Source of the DNA: JAIPEK01 sp041685935
GTDB lineage: Bacteria; Desulfobacterota; Desulfobacteria; Desulfobacterales; Desulfobacteraceae
Direction: 5' to 3'
NCBI GenBank assembly: GCA_041685935.1
Contig: JAWLES010000001.1
Coordinates: forward strand, 1 to 62,291
Length of the DNA stretch: 62,291 bases
Of the stretch, positions 1-6,686 are shown one piece after another; position 1 is the first letter of the stretch, and each line of letters begins with the position of its first letter. The position numbers and the translations under genes were made by a program. The notes beneath the pieces were generated by a model. That model was not told the origin of the DNA. It worked only from the letters and a program-made list of their open reading frames with translations, and did no database searches.

Positions 1-58
1 AGGTCAGTACAACTGGAATGATACATTTTCCGTGTGGTGTTGACCGGTGGAAAGGGGA

Positions 59-87
59 CCGCCCCGGCTCTTCAGAAACCGGGGCGG
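59..87. terminator. GC-rich stem-loop at left edge
   Basis: CCGCCCCGG at 59-67 pairs perfectly with CCGGGGCGG at 79-87 around an 11-nt loop. It lies just past the 3' end of the minus-strand methyltransferase gene, so it may stop that transcript. No long T-tract follows on either strand, so terminator function is uncertain. Confidence 0.4.
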
Positions 88-151
88 CAGGGGGTGGTGG
101 TGTTTTAACCGGCGCAATCAGGCCGGGTGGCTGTTGACCGGGGTTTGACTG

Positions 152-925
152 CTATATGAACCGGCTGACCATATCTTCCGGGACATCATCCTTTTTTTCA
201 GCCACTACCGCATAGTAATTCAGCGGTGTGCCGTCCTGGCAGAGCCTGTGCCTGTAGAGGTGCTTGTCCTTGATGTCGATCAGGTTGTCGTTCATCATCT
301 CGTTGATCAGTTTTGAAAAACCGGATGAATCCGTCTTGTTCTCCAGAAAATCCTCCTTGATGTTAAAAGCGAACCATCCGGGTGAATCGATAAAGTTGTA
401 TCCGGCTGAAAAAGCATGTGGCGGGATATCTTCAAATCCCAGTGCCGCAACAACAGTCAGGCAGTTGAAATAGGTATTTGTGAGCTCATGCTTTTCCTTC
501 GGGGTGAGCCGGGTCAGGTCAGCGGTGTAATACCTCTGATATATGTCGGGTCTGTCCCTCCATGCGGCTTCTTCGGCCTCTTCGAGAATATCGAGTCCTA
601 CAATCGTCTCTGCCCCTAATTTTTTGAGAACTTCTCCTACAATTCCGTTGCCTGCGCCTATGTCGAGTACGCTCAGCTCGGATGAATCAAGATCTGCCGA
701 TTCGAGATTCTTTTCCAGAAGTGAACATACAACTTCAGGGGAATTGCATTTGTATCGGTCATAGAAGAGTTTTTCATAAAGCCCGGGGATGGAGTAAATC
801 TTGTCGTAGTCATGGAAGGAGACTTTTTCCGTCTGTCCGTTCACGGTTAAAAAGAAATGTTCTCCTTGCCCCTGCTCAGCGGATGATCTGTCTGGTATCC
901 GGACATTGATGGTTTCGTTTGTCAT
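152..925 (-). CDS. class I SAM-dependent methyltransferase
   Basis: A 257-residue protein with a Rossmann-type SAM-binding core. The glycine-rich motif I reads VLDIGAGNGIVGEVL, followed by an acidic end of strand 2 (IVGLDI). The N-terminal stretch of roughly 75 residues before the core and the C-terminal lid are not recognised, so the substrate is unknown. An upstream in-frame ATG at 949 exists, but AAGGAGGACC lies 5 nt before the ATG at 925, which decides the start. The gene stands alone on the minus strand behind a leader of about 200 nt and a good sigma70-like promoter. The family assignment is firm; any specific role is not. Confidence 0.8.
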   Translation of the reverse strand: MTNETINVRIPDRSSAEQGQGEHFFLTVNGQTEKVSFHDYDKIYSIPGLYEKLFYDRYKCNSPEVVCSLLEKNLESADLDSSELSVLDIGAGNGIVGEVLKKLGAETIVGLDILEEAEEAAWRDRPDIYQRYYTADLTRLTPKEKHELTNTYFNCLTVVAALGFEDIPPHAFSAGYNFIDSPGWFAFNIKEDFLENKTDSSGFSKLINEMMNDNLIDIKDKHLYRHRLCQDGTPLNYYAVVAEKKDDVPEDMVSRFI

Positions 926-1008
926 GATTTGGTCCTCCTTGTGTGCCAATATTAAATTGTTTGCAAAATATTAGCGTTCAAAGCAAAAAATACGAGAAAA
1001 AAGTGATG

Positions 1009-1086
1009 AAGGGCTGATGTCTCTCAGCGATATACCCATAAAATCCCTTTGTTTCAGCGATTTTCAAGTATTTCAAAAGGGCTGAT
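1009..1086. repeat. nested short repeats in leader (A-B-B-A order)
   Basis: AAGGGCTGAT occurs at 1009-1018 and 1077-1086. TCAGCGAT occurs at 1024-1031 and 1054-1061, inside the outer pair. All copies are in direct orientation. They fall in the predicted 5' leader of the minus-strand methyltransferase mRNA and could be part of a folded leader or protein sites. No known riboswitch was recognised. Confidence 0.5.
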
Positions 1087-1133
1087 CAATCAGAACTTGC
1101 TTTTACACCTTATTTGTTGACTGATTTCTAAGT

Positions 1134-1162
1134 AATATAGCAGGTAAAATATATTGTGTCAA
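1134..1162 (-). promoter_or_regulatory. sigma70-like promoter of the methyltransferase gene
   Basis: Read on the minus strand, TTGACA (1162-1157), a 17-nt spacer and TATATT (1139-1134). Predicted start of transcription is near 1127, giving a leader of about 200 nt before the ATG at 925. Confidence 0.65.
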
Positions 1163-1250
1163 ATATATTTTTAAAAAAACAGGGCTTTTTTTAAAAAAAA
1201 CATTGACATGCTGGGAACAGGTGTTTCAGGGTTCAGTCCGGGGGTGTTTG

Positions 1251-2000
1251 TCAGTAAAGAATAAGGAAAACCGCCAGAAGTCCGGCTGAAAAAAGGTAGC
1301 CCGCGTCAAGGCGTGACGGGCTGAATAACGTATCGGTGCGGTCTTCTGTAAAGCCCCTTGACTCCATTGCAAGGGCTGCATGGTCTGCGGACCGGAATGA
1401 TTTTTTCACCAGTCCGATGGAAAGTTCTGACATCCTTTTCACCGGATTTTTCCTGAAGTCACCACCTCTTGCCTTCCGGGCCAGGGAGAGCTCCTGTGCC
1501 TGGTTGAGGATAAGGGGCAGAAAACGTATTGCAAGGCCGATCATCACTGCGGCCCGGTTTTCCGGAACAAAAGGCACCGGTTTTAAAAACCACCGGGCCG
1601 CACTTTTTACTTCGGACGGTTTTGTGGATCTGGAAAAAATCATTCCGGCGATCATTACAGTAAAAAACCGCCATGCAGTGAGCCCCCCTTCACTGAGTCC
1701 GCCTGTAGTGACTTCTGTTTGGAAAAGTCTGAACAAAAGGGTGCCGGATTCATCAGAAACCGCCCTTGCCGTGAAAATGAACAAAAGAAGGATAAAGAAC
1801 AGTTTTAAATGCTTGATCGCATTCGGTATATTAATGCCTGTTTTTTTTATCCCCCATATGAGCAGCAAAGAGGTAACACATAGTGAAATATACCCTGCCT
1901 TGAGTACTGATATGCTGACAAGAGCAAGTATGATCAGCTTGTATCTCGGATCGAGTCTGTGGAAGTGGGAGTTTCCGCTCAGGTACATAAACGGGGTCAT
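1251..2000 (-). CDS. bioN: biotin ECF transporter transmembrane subunit BioN (EcfT family)
   Basis: A 249-residue multi-span membrane protein of the EcfT/CbiQ family, the scaffold that couples the substrate-binding S component to the ATPases of an energy-coupling-factor transporter. The two short arginine-containing coupling motifs of the family are visible: ARKARGG near residue 178 and AMESRGF near 212. Hydrophobic helices occupy about 20-120 and the C-terminal end. The ATG overlaps the stop codon of bioM (ATGA), and the unit also holds bioY and birA, which identifies biotin as the likely substrate. Without that context it would be called a generic EcfT. Confidence 0.9.
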   Translation of the reverse strand: MTPFMYLSGNSHFHRLDPRYKLIILALVSISVLKAGYISLCVTSLLLIWGIKKTGINIPNAIKHLKLFFILLLFIFTARAVSDESGTLLFRLFQTEVTTGGLSEGGLTAWRFFTVMIAGMIFSRSTKPSEVKSAARWFLKPVPFVPENRAAVMIGLAIRFLPLILNQAQELSLARKARGGDFRKNPVKRMSELSIGLVKKSFRSADHAALAMESRGFTEDRTDTLFSPSRLDAGYLFSAGLLAVFLILY

Positions 2001-2785
2001 GGCAGGCTCCGCCCGAGGGTCCAGTCTGCGAGCCCCAATCCGAATCTGGAGGAACAGGGCTCCCGGATACCGTATTTTTCCAGGGATTGTACAAGCTGCT
2101 CCGGAGGTGCGTCTTCTGCAATTCCGCCGTTTTCCATGATGATCATGCGGTCTGCTTTGGAAACCACCTTTTCCACATCATGGGTGGCTGCAATCATTGT
2201 AATCCCTCTGCGGTTAAGGGATTGAAGCAGTTGCAGAAGGCTGGATGCTCCTGGATAGTCAAGGTTGGAAAAGGGTTCGTCCAGAAGTATGATCCCGGGA
2301 TCCATCACCAGGATTCCGGCTAAGGCAAGGCGCCGCTTTTCACCCCCGGAAAGGGTGGAGGGACAACGGTCTTTCAAATCCAGAAGCCCGAGGCTCTCAA
2401 GGGTTGAGGTTACAGTCAGGTTGATTTCTTCCCTTGGAAGTTTAAAGTTCTCAGGGCCGAAAGCAGTATCATCAAATACGGTTTCGCCCACGATCTGGGT
2501 GTCAGGGTCCTGAAAAACCATTCCGATATTTTTCCGGGTTTTGACAAGATTTTTTTGTATGGGCTCTCCAAGAAAGCGGATTTCCCCGGCTGACGGCATC
2601 AAAAGCCCGTTTAGAAGCCTTAAGAGCGTTGTTTTGCCTGAGCCGTTGGCTCCGGCCAGAAGGATGAACTCCCCTTTGTTTACATTGAAGGAAATATCCG
2701 ACAGGGTGGGGCCGCTGTCAGGATATTCAAAAAAAATGTTTTCCACCTGTAAAAAACAGGGAGGGTGAGCTTTGGATGCTTCCAT
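1997..2785 (-). CDS. bioM: biotin ECF transporter ATPase BioM
   Basis: A 262-residue ABC ATPase that powers biotin uptake with BioN and BioY. Walker A GANGSGKTT is at 45-53, the Q-loop with the ECF-typical FQDPDTQIVG at about 91-100, signature LSGGEKRR at 145-152, Walker B ILLDEPFSNLD near 166-176 and the switch histidine in AATHDVE. There is a single nucleotide-binding domain. It starts 3 nt after the bioY stop and overlaps bioN by 4 nt, so the genes are translationally coupled. Assignment to biotin comes from the neighbours. Confidence 0.92.
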   Translation of the reverse strand: MEASKAHPPCFLQVENIFFEYPDSGPTLSDISFNVNKGEFILLAGANGSGKTTLLRLLNGLLMPSAGEIRFLGEPIQKNLVKTRKNIGMVFQDPDTQIVGETVFDDTAFGPENFKLPREEINLTVTSTLESLGLLDLKDRCPSTLSGGEKRRLALAGILVMDPGIILLDEPFSNLDYPGASSLLQLLQSLNRRGITMIAATHDVEKVVSKADRMIIMENGGIAEDAPPEQLVQSLEKYGIREPCSSRFGLGLADWTLGRSLP

Positions 2786-2788
2786 CTG

Positions 2789-3319
2789 TTATCCCCGCAT
2801 CAGTGGCCTTGCATGCCTGGCAATAAAAGCGGCTGCGGCGATTTTAATACAATTTCCCGGAAGAAAAGGATACATCCCTGCTGCAAAGGCTTTGTCCCAG
2901 CCCATGCCCGAGGTAAGCTTGAGCCATGTGACCCCGGCCGCATAAATAATTACAGACCCGGTGATCATGGCGGAAATGTCGACCAGAACACTGTTTTTGT
3001 TTTTCCGGGCAATGATTCCGGTTGCATATACACAGGGCAGGTAACCTACCAGGTAGCCCCCTGTGGGGCCGACGATTCTCCCGAGGCCGCCGGTGCCGCC
3101 GGCAAACACCGGCAGTCCGAATATTCCCAGCAAGAGGTAGATTGCCACGGATGCAAGCCCCCATCGCGGCCCGAGCAGCAGCCCTGCCAAAAGAACGAAC
3201 ATGTTCTGGAGCACAATGGGTACAGGGCCCACTGGAATGGCAATGAACGCCCCTGCGGCTATGAGGGCCACAAAAAGGGAGGAATAGGTCATCATTTTGA
3301 TTCGGTTCATGGTTTTCAT
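2789..3319 (-). CDS. bioY: biotin transporter substrate-binding component BioY
   Basis: A 176-residue S component of the biotin ECF transporter, with about six hydrophobic segments. The hallmark segments are VGPVPIVLQNMFVLLAG (about 30-46) and GGTGGLGRIVGPTGGYLVGY (about 74-93), the latter typical of BioY. AAGGAG lies upstream of the ATG, which shares one base with the birA stop (TGATG). BioY next to its own BioM, BioN and BirA forms a complete, self-regulated uptake unit. No biotin synthesis genes are in the window. Confidence 0.95.
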   Translation of the reverse strand: MKTMNRIKMMTYSSLFVALIAAGAFIAIPVGPVPIVLQNMFVLLAGLLLGPRWGLASVAIYLLLGIFGLPVFAGGTGGLGRIVGPTGGYLVGYLPCVYATGIIARKNKNSVLVDISAMITGSVIIYAAGVTWLKLTSGMGWDKAFAAGMYPFLPGNCIKIAAAAFIARHARPLMRG

Positions 3320-4251
3320 CAGCTGTTCTCCTTGTAAAAGCAGTCTCCGTAAATCACGCGCCTTACCGTTCCGGTATCCGTTCTGAGAATCAGTGCGCCG
3401 GTGCGGTCTATATTCTCCGCAAGACCCTGGAATCTTTCTTCATGGGTTTCAATGACAACGTTTGTTCCTATGGTGGAAGTTCGTGCTTTCCACATTGAAA
3501 TGATGTCTATGCCCGGAATCCGGTTGTAAAGTTTTTCAAACCTGTCAAGAAAACCAGACAGAAGGTTTTGCCTTGAAACCCGTATCCCTGTGAGAGACCG
3601 GATGGATCCGGCATCTTCAACCGTATTCGGAGGGGGATTGTTCACGTTGATCCCGATTCCGATGTTGAGAAAGGAAAGCATTTCTCCCCGGGTCTCCATC
3701 TCCGACAGAAGCCCGGCTATCTTTTTTTGTCCCGCAAGAATGTCGTTGGGCCATTTTACTGTTGCACATAGACCGGTTTTTCCCCGGATTGTTTCGGCAA
3801 GTGCAACAGAGGCTGCGAAATTGAGTTGGAAAATATAGGCAAAGGGGAGGGTGGGGCGCAGGATCAGGGTGCACCAGATACCTCCGTCCTCTGAACACCA
3901 TTGCCGGTTGAGCCGTCCTCTGCCGGATGTCTGCCGCTCCGCAACAACCAGGCTGAAGTGGGGCGCGCCTTTCCGGGCAAGCTCTTTTGCCCTGTCCATG
4001 GTTGAGGCGGTTTCGCTGAAATGGTATACTGAATCCGACCGATCTTTGAAGCAGAAGGGCATAAGAAGATCTTCCGGGTGGCGGAGCATGTACCCGCTCG
4101 GGGTTGAAACAACCGGACAACCTGATTTTTTCAGCCCTTTGATGTGTTTCCAGACCGCGACCCTGGAAATACCGAGGTCTTGGCTTAAGGTGGTTCCGGA
4201 GATAATTTCTCCGTTTTGTCGGTGCAGGAGATCGAGTATTCGTTCTTTCAT
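3319..4251 (-). CDS. birA: biotin operon repressor / biotin-[acetyl-CoA carboxylase] ligase BirA
   Basis: A 310-residue bifunctional BirA. Residues 1-60 form a winged-helix DNA-binding domain (LSQDLGISRVAVWKHIKGL). The ligase domain carries GRGRLNRQW at 110-118, the biotinyl-5'-AMP loop, KWPND at 166-170 and GIGINVN near 198. The C-terminal small domain is present. It makes biotinyl-AMP, biotinylates carrier proteins and, loaded with biotinyl-AMP, represses its own operon. It is the first gene of birA-bioY-bioM-bioN, directly downstream of matching operator half-sites, so autoregulation is well supported. Confidence 0.95.
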   Translation of the reverse strand: MKERILDLLHRQNGEIISGTTLSQDLGISRVAVWKHIKGLKKSGCPVVSTPSGYMLRHPEDLLMPFCFKDRSDSVYHFSETASTMDRAKELARKGAPHFSLVVAERQTSGRGRLNRQWCSEDGGIWCTLILRPTLPFAYIFQLNFAASVALAETIRGKTGLCATVKWPNDILAGQKKIAGLLSEMETRGEMLSFLNIGIGINVNNPPPNTVEDAGSIRSLTGIRVSRQNLLSGFLDRFEKLYNRIPGIDIISMWKARTSTIGTNVVIETHEERFQGLAENIDRTGALILRTDTGTVRRVIYGDCFYKENS

Positions 4252-4259
4252 CCGGCTGT

Positions 4260-4312
4260 TTGTTAACCCTTTTTTGTGTTCGTTAACTTGATTTTGACAG
4301 AGTGGTTAACAA
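4260..4312. promoter_or_regulatory. BirA operator with three GTTAAC half-sites
   Basis: TTGTTAACC lies at 4260-4268, TCGTTAACT at 4280-4288 and GGTTAACAA at 4304-4312. The second and third form a dyad with a 15-nt spacer, the spacing of classical BirA boxes. The first is an extra half-site beside the birA start codon. The right half-site coincides with the -10 region of the minus-strand promoter, so bound BirA would occlude it. Confidence 0.75.
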
Positions 4313-4332
4313 AAAACAGGGCGGGATGTCAA
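4304..4332 (-). promoter_or_regulatory. promoter of the birA-bioYMN operon
   Basis: On the minus strand TTGACA (4332-4327), a 17-nt spacer and TTAACC (4309-4304). The -35 is consensus; the -10 is poor because it is part of the BirA half-site. Confidence 0.5.
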
Positions 4333-4406
4333 GACAAATATTGTTTTAACCTGAATTTAAAATGAAATGCAAAATCAAGACTTAATGAACATGAAAGGGG
4401 TTACAT

Positions 4407-4946
4407 ATGCAGGAAAGAAGGTTGATACGGCGAGTGCTGCCCCATGTATATGATTTTAAAACCGTATGGAAAAAAGAGGGCCCTTTCAGGTACGCGCTGA
4501 CAAGCAGTGATTTTCCGTTTGTCCTTCTGGAAGAGGAAGAGTGGATTTTCGCTGATGATCCTGTGGTATTGCTTAAAGAACTGATGCAGTGGGACAGGCG
4601 GAAGATGAAGATGGTCAAGGCGCCGGTGGCCGAAAAGACCAATCAGGCAATCCGGTTTGAGCGCCTGAGCCGGTGGCGGATCAAAAATTTTCCTGAAGAG
4701 TGGGCTCCCTTGATCAATGATATGTTTACCCCCTCGGGCCAGGTGGCTGAAAAGGTGGTTCCTGCAGACGGCATGGAAACACAGGAAAATATGGAGAAGT
4801 CTTTTTTTGACCATCTCGGGCAAAAGATCCATGAAATCGGTTATATATTGCTGGAGCCGGTGGCGGCAATCGATCCGGATGCCGCCCATGTGGAGGATTA
4901 TCTGAAGGAATGGGAAGAGGATGAAAGGGACGCGGGGCTGATATGA
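4407..4946 (+). CDS. hypothetical protein
   Basis: A 179-residue soluble protein I do not recognise. It is rich in charged residues and has no signal peptide or membrane helix. The middle holds an E/D-rich patch (LLEEEEWIFADDP, about 41-53), then a basic stretch (WDRRKMKMVKAP), and the C-terminus is acidic (LKEWEEDERDAG). A possible chorismate-lyase-type fold cannot be argued from sequence alone. AAAGGGG precedes the ATG. Its last 49 nt overlap the 3' end of the convergent ogt gene, unusual for two real genes, but both reading frames look genuine. Confidence 0.6.
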   Translation: MQERRLIRRVLPHVYDFKTVWKKEGPFRYALTSSDFPFVLLEEEEWIFADDPVVLLKELMQWDRRKMKMVKAPVAEKTNQAIRFERLSRWRIKNFPEEWAPLINDMFTPSGQVAEKVVPADGMETQENMEKSFFDHLGQKIHEIGYILLEPVAAIDPDAAHVEDYLKEWEEDERDAGLI

Positions 4947-5413
4947 TACCGCTCAAGATTGAGAAGATAGGTTTTGATGTCCAGTCCGCTTGAAAATCCG
5001 ACCAGTTTTCCGGATTTTCCTATGACCCTGTGGCAGGGGATGATTATGGGAAGGGGGTTGGCGCCCAGTGCAGCCCCGGCCGCGCGGCAGGCTTTCGGGT
5101 TGCCTGCGGCCCGTGCCACATCTTCGTATGAAACCGTTTGCCCGTAGGGAATTTGCAATGCAGCGCTCCATATCCGCCGATAGAAAGGCGTCCCTTCAGG
5201 AATGGCGGTGCATGAAAACGTTCTTGTTTCTCCTTTAAAGTAGGCTGCGATCTCCCCTGCTTCAGGGGCAGTGTTTTGATCATCCTCCTTCCAGGACTGG
5301 TCCGGGACCGGTGCGGCTTCTCTTCCGGGCAGCAGGACTTTGTAGGGGCGGCCGTCTTTTTTGGCAAAAAGAATTTTCCCTATGGGAGTCGGAATGTAGG
5401 TATAGTAGATCAT
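4898..5413 (-). CDS. ogt: methylated-DNA-[protein]-cysteine S-methyltransferase
   Basis: A 171-residue Ogt/MGMT-type repair protein that transfers the methyl group of O6-methylguanine to its own cysteine. The active-site motif PCHRVIG is at 126-132 with acceptor C127. The winged-helix segment PYGQTVSYEDVARAAGNPKACRAAGAA (starting about 89) includes the conserved arginine-finger region. Length is typical of the single-domain Ogt form without an Ada domain. The serine-rich C-terminal tail (about 160-171) lies in the overlap with the convergent neighbour. Confidence 0.92.
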   Translation of the reverse strand: MIYYTYIPTPIGKILFAKKDGRPYKVLLPGREAAPVPDQSWKEDDQNTAPEAGEIAAYFKGETRTFSCTAIPEGTPFYRRIWSAALQIPYGQTVSYEDVARAAGNPKACRAAGAALGANPLPIIIPCHRVIGKSGKLVGFSSGLDIKTYLLNLERYHISPASLSSSSHSFR

Positions 5414-5426
5414 CGGTCCGCCTGTG

Positions 5427-5825
5427 TTATGGAGATTCGATTTTGAAAGTCACCGGTATGGTGTGCAGGTCCGAGCTGATACTCCGGGTGTTGCCGATGC
5501 GCCAGTCAGTACACCTGGCATTGTCCCCCAGAAGCTCGTCTATTTCTTCCGCGATCCCTTTGATGTTGATGATCGGGTGGCGGGAAAAAACTTCCGGCAG
5601 GCCGTAGGTGAGACTGCAGACAAGGCATTTGTCCTTTCTTCTTTTCAGATGAAATTCAAACACCAGTTCGGAGCCTTTCTGTCTGTTGAATTTAAATTCT
5701 ATGTCGTAAGCTCCTTCCCCGGCATCTCCGTAAAGAGCCTCAAAGAAATCATCAGTCTTTTGGGCCGGGAAGAGTGCATCGACTTTTTCCTGTGTGAAAA
5801 TGTGAGATACATCCAGCTGTGTCAT
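5427..5825 (-). CDS. conserved hypothetical protein
   Basis: A 132-residue soluble protein without a recognised domain. Visible features are a phenylalanine-rich N-terminus (HIFTQEKVDALFP ... DDFFEALYGD), a central alternating pattern typical of a beta-sheet (GAYDIEFKFNRQKGSELVFEFHLKRR), a pair of cysteines (KCLVC, about 66-70) and HPIINIKGIAEEIDELLGD. It begins 13 nt before the ogt gene on the same strand and could be co-transcribed with it. I recall similar small proteins in Desulfobacterota, but that is memory, not a search. Function is unknown. Confidence 0.65.
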   Translation of the reverse strand: MTQLDVSHIFTQEKVDALFPAQKTDDFFEALYGDAGEGAYDIEFKFNRQKGSELVFEFHLKRRKDKCLVCSLTYGLPEVFSRHPIINIKGIAEEIDELLGDNARCTDWRIGNTRSISSDLHTIPVTFKIESP

Positions 5826-5900
5826 GCTAACTCCAATGTGGTTTCCTGTCTGTTAATATTCCGGATCAGGTTACAATATTCAGGCGCCGCAGGCAAGGGA

Positions 5901-6686
5901 TTAAATTCTGCCGTTGATCAAAAGGCTCTCGAGGAATGTTTTGTAATCGATCAAGGCCTTTTTGAATCCTTTGGTTCCGTATTTCATGTTGGCTTCCAGG
6001 ATATAAAAGGCTCCGTCTTTTTCAATGAGGTCGAGGCCCACGTCATCCCATCCGCATTTGCGGGCCGTATCCAGTGCAAGGCTGCATGCCTCTGGCGGGA
6101 TCGCGTCAAACCTGATCGAGCCCCCCTGGGAGATATTTGTTCTGAATTCCCCCCGGCCGGGAGTTTTCCAGTAGGAAAGAGCCACTTCCCCGCCTATGAT
6201 CACAACTCTCAGGTCCTTTTCAACACGAAAATATTCCTGGATGTAGGCCGGGTTGGTCATGTCAAGGTACCGGCGAAGCTGCCCGGGGTTTTCAATAAGA
6301 AATACGTCACATCCCCTGGAAGAATTCCGCGCCTTTTTGGCGATAAACGGAAAGGAAAAATAATCCAGGATCTGCTTTTTCTGGCGGGTTCCGTAGAAAA
6401 TTCTGGTGAACGGGTGGGGGATTTTGAGCATTTCAAAAACAGCGGTCTGTTTGATTTTGTCCTGAGCAAACTTGTAGGTATGGTAGCTGGGAAATGTCTC
6501 CTTGCCCATGGTGTTGAAGAGATCTGCATAAAAAGAGGTGGGAAAATAGATTTTCGACGCCTTCCGGATAAGTTCCTTCTCCTCTTTGGAGTAATCGCTG
6601 AAGTTAGGTTTAAGGCCCAGGGTAAGGACATGATCGGAATGTTTCAGCCTCGCGCCGATTGCGATATATCCGGGTGAGTGCATCAA
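5901..6686 (-). CDS. RimK-like ATP-grasp protein
   Basis: A 261-residue ATP-grasp fold protein of the RimK type, which would ligate a carboxylate to an amine or thiol with ATP. Visible are PFIAKKARNSSRGCDVFLI (about 113-131, ATP-binding loop), YIQEYF (about 148), DLRVVIIGGEVALSYWK (about 158-174) and the metal-binding end DVGLDLIEKDGAFYILEANMKYG (about 216-238), with the E-x-N motif. The substrate-binding N-terminal domain is short. The start overlaps the end of the HEAT-repeat gene by 4 nt, so they are likely expressed together. A second ATG one codon later is equally possible. Substrate unknown. Confidence 0.8.
   Translation of the reverse strand: MMHSPGYIAIGARLKHSDHVLTLGLKPNFSDYSKEEKELIRKASKIYFPTSFYADLFNTMGKETFPSYHTYKFAQDKIKQTAVFEMLKIPHPFTRIFYGTRQKKQILDYFSFPFIAKKARNSSRGCDVFLIENPGQLRRYLDMTNPAYIQEYFRVEKDLRVVIIGGEVALSYWKTPGRGEFRTNISQGGSIRFDAIPPEACSLALDTARKCGWDDVGLDLIEKDGAFYILEANMKYGTKGFKKALIDYKTFLESLLINGRI

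Larger units (their letters stand above)
926..1250. other. 325-nt AT-rich intergenic leader region
   Basis: This holds the promoter and long 5' leader of the methyltransferase gene plus two pairs of short repeats (listed separately). The part next to bioN (1160-1250) contains A/T runs around 1170-1202 that could help end the biotin transcript. No convincing coding sequence or tRNA was seen. Confidence 0.6.

Noticed and set aside
1336..2139. 267-codon plus-strand open frame
   Set aside because: It is antisense to bioN and the end of bioM, both of which have diagnostic ECF motifs.
5424..6677. 417-codon open frame on the plus strand
   Set aside because: It lies antisense to two minus-strand genes (5427-5825 and 5901-6686). 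The latter has clear ATP-grasp motifs, while the antisense product has none.
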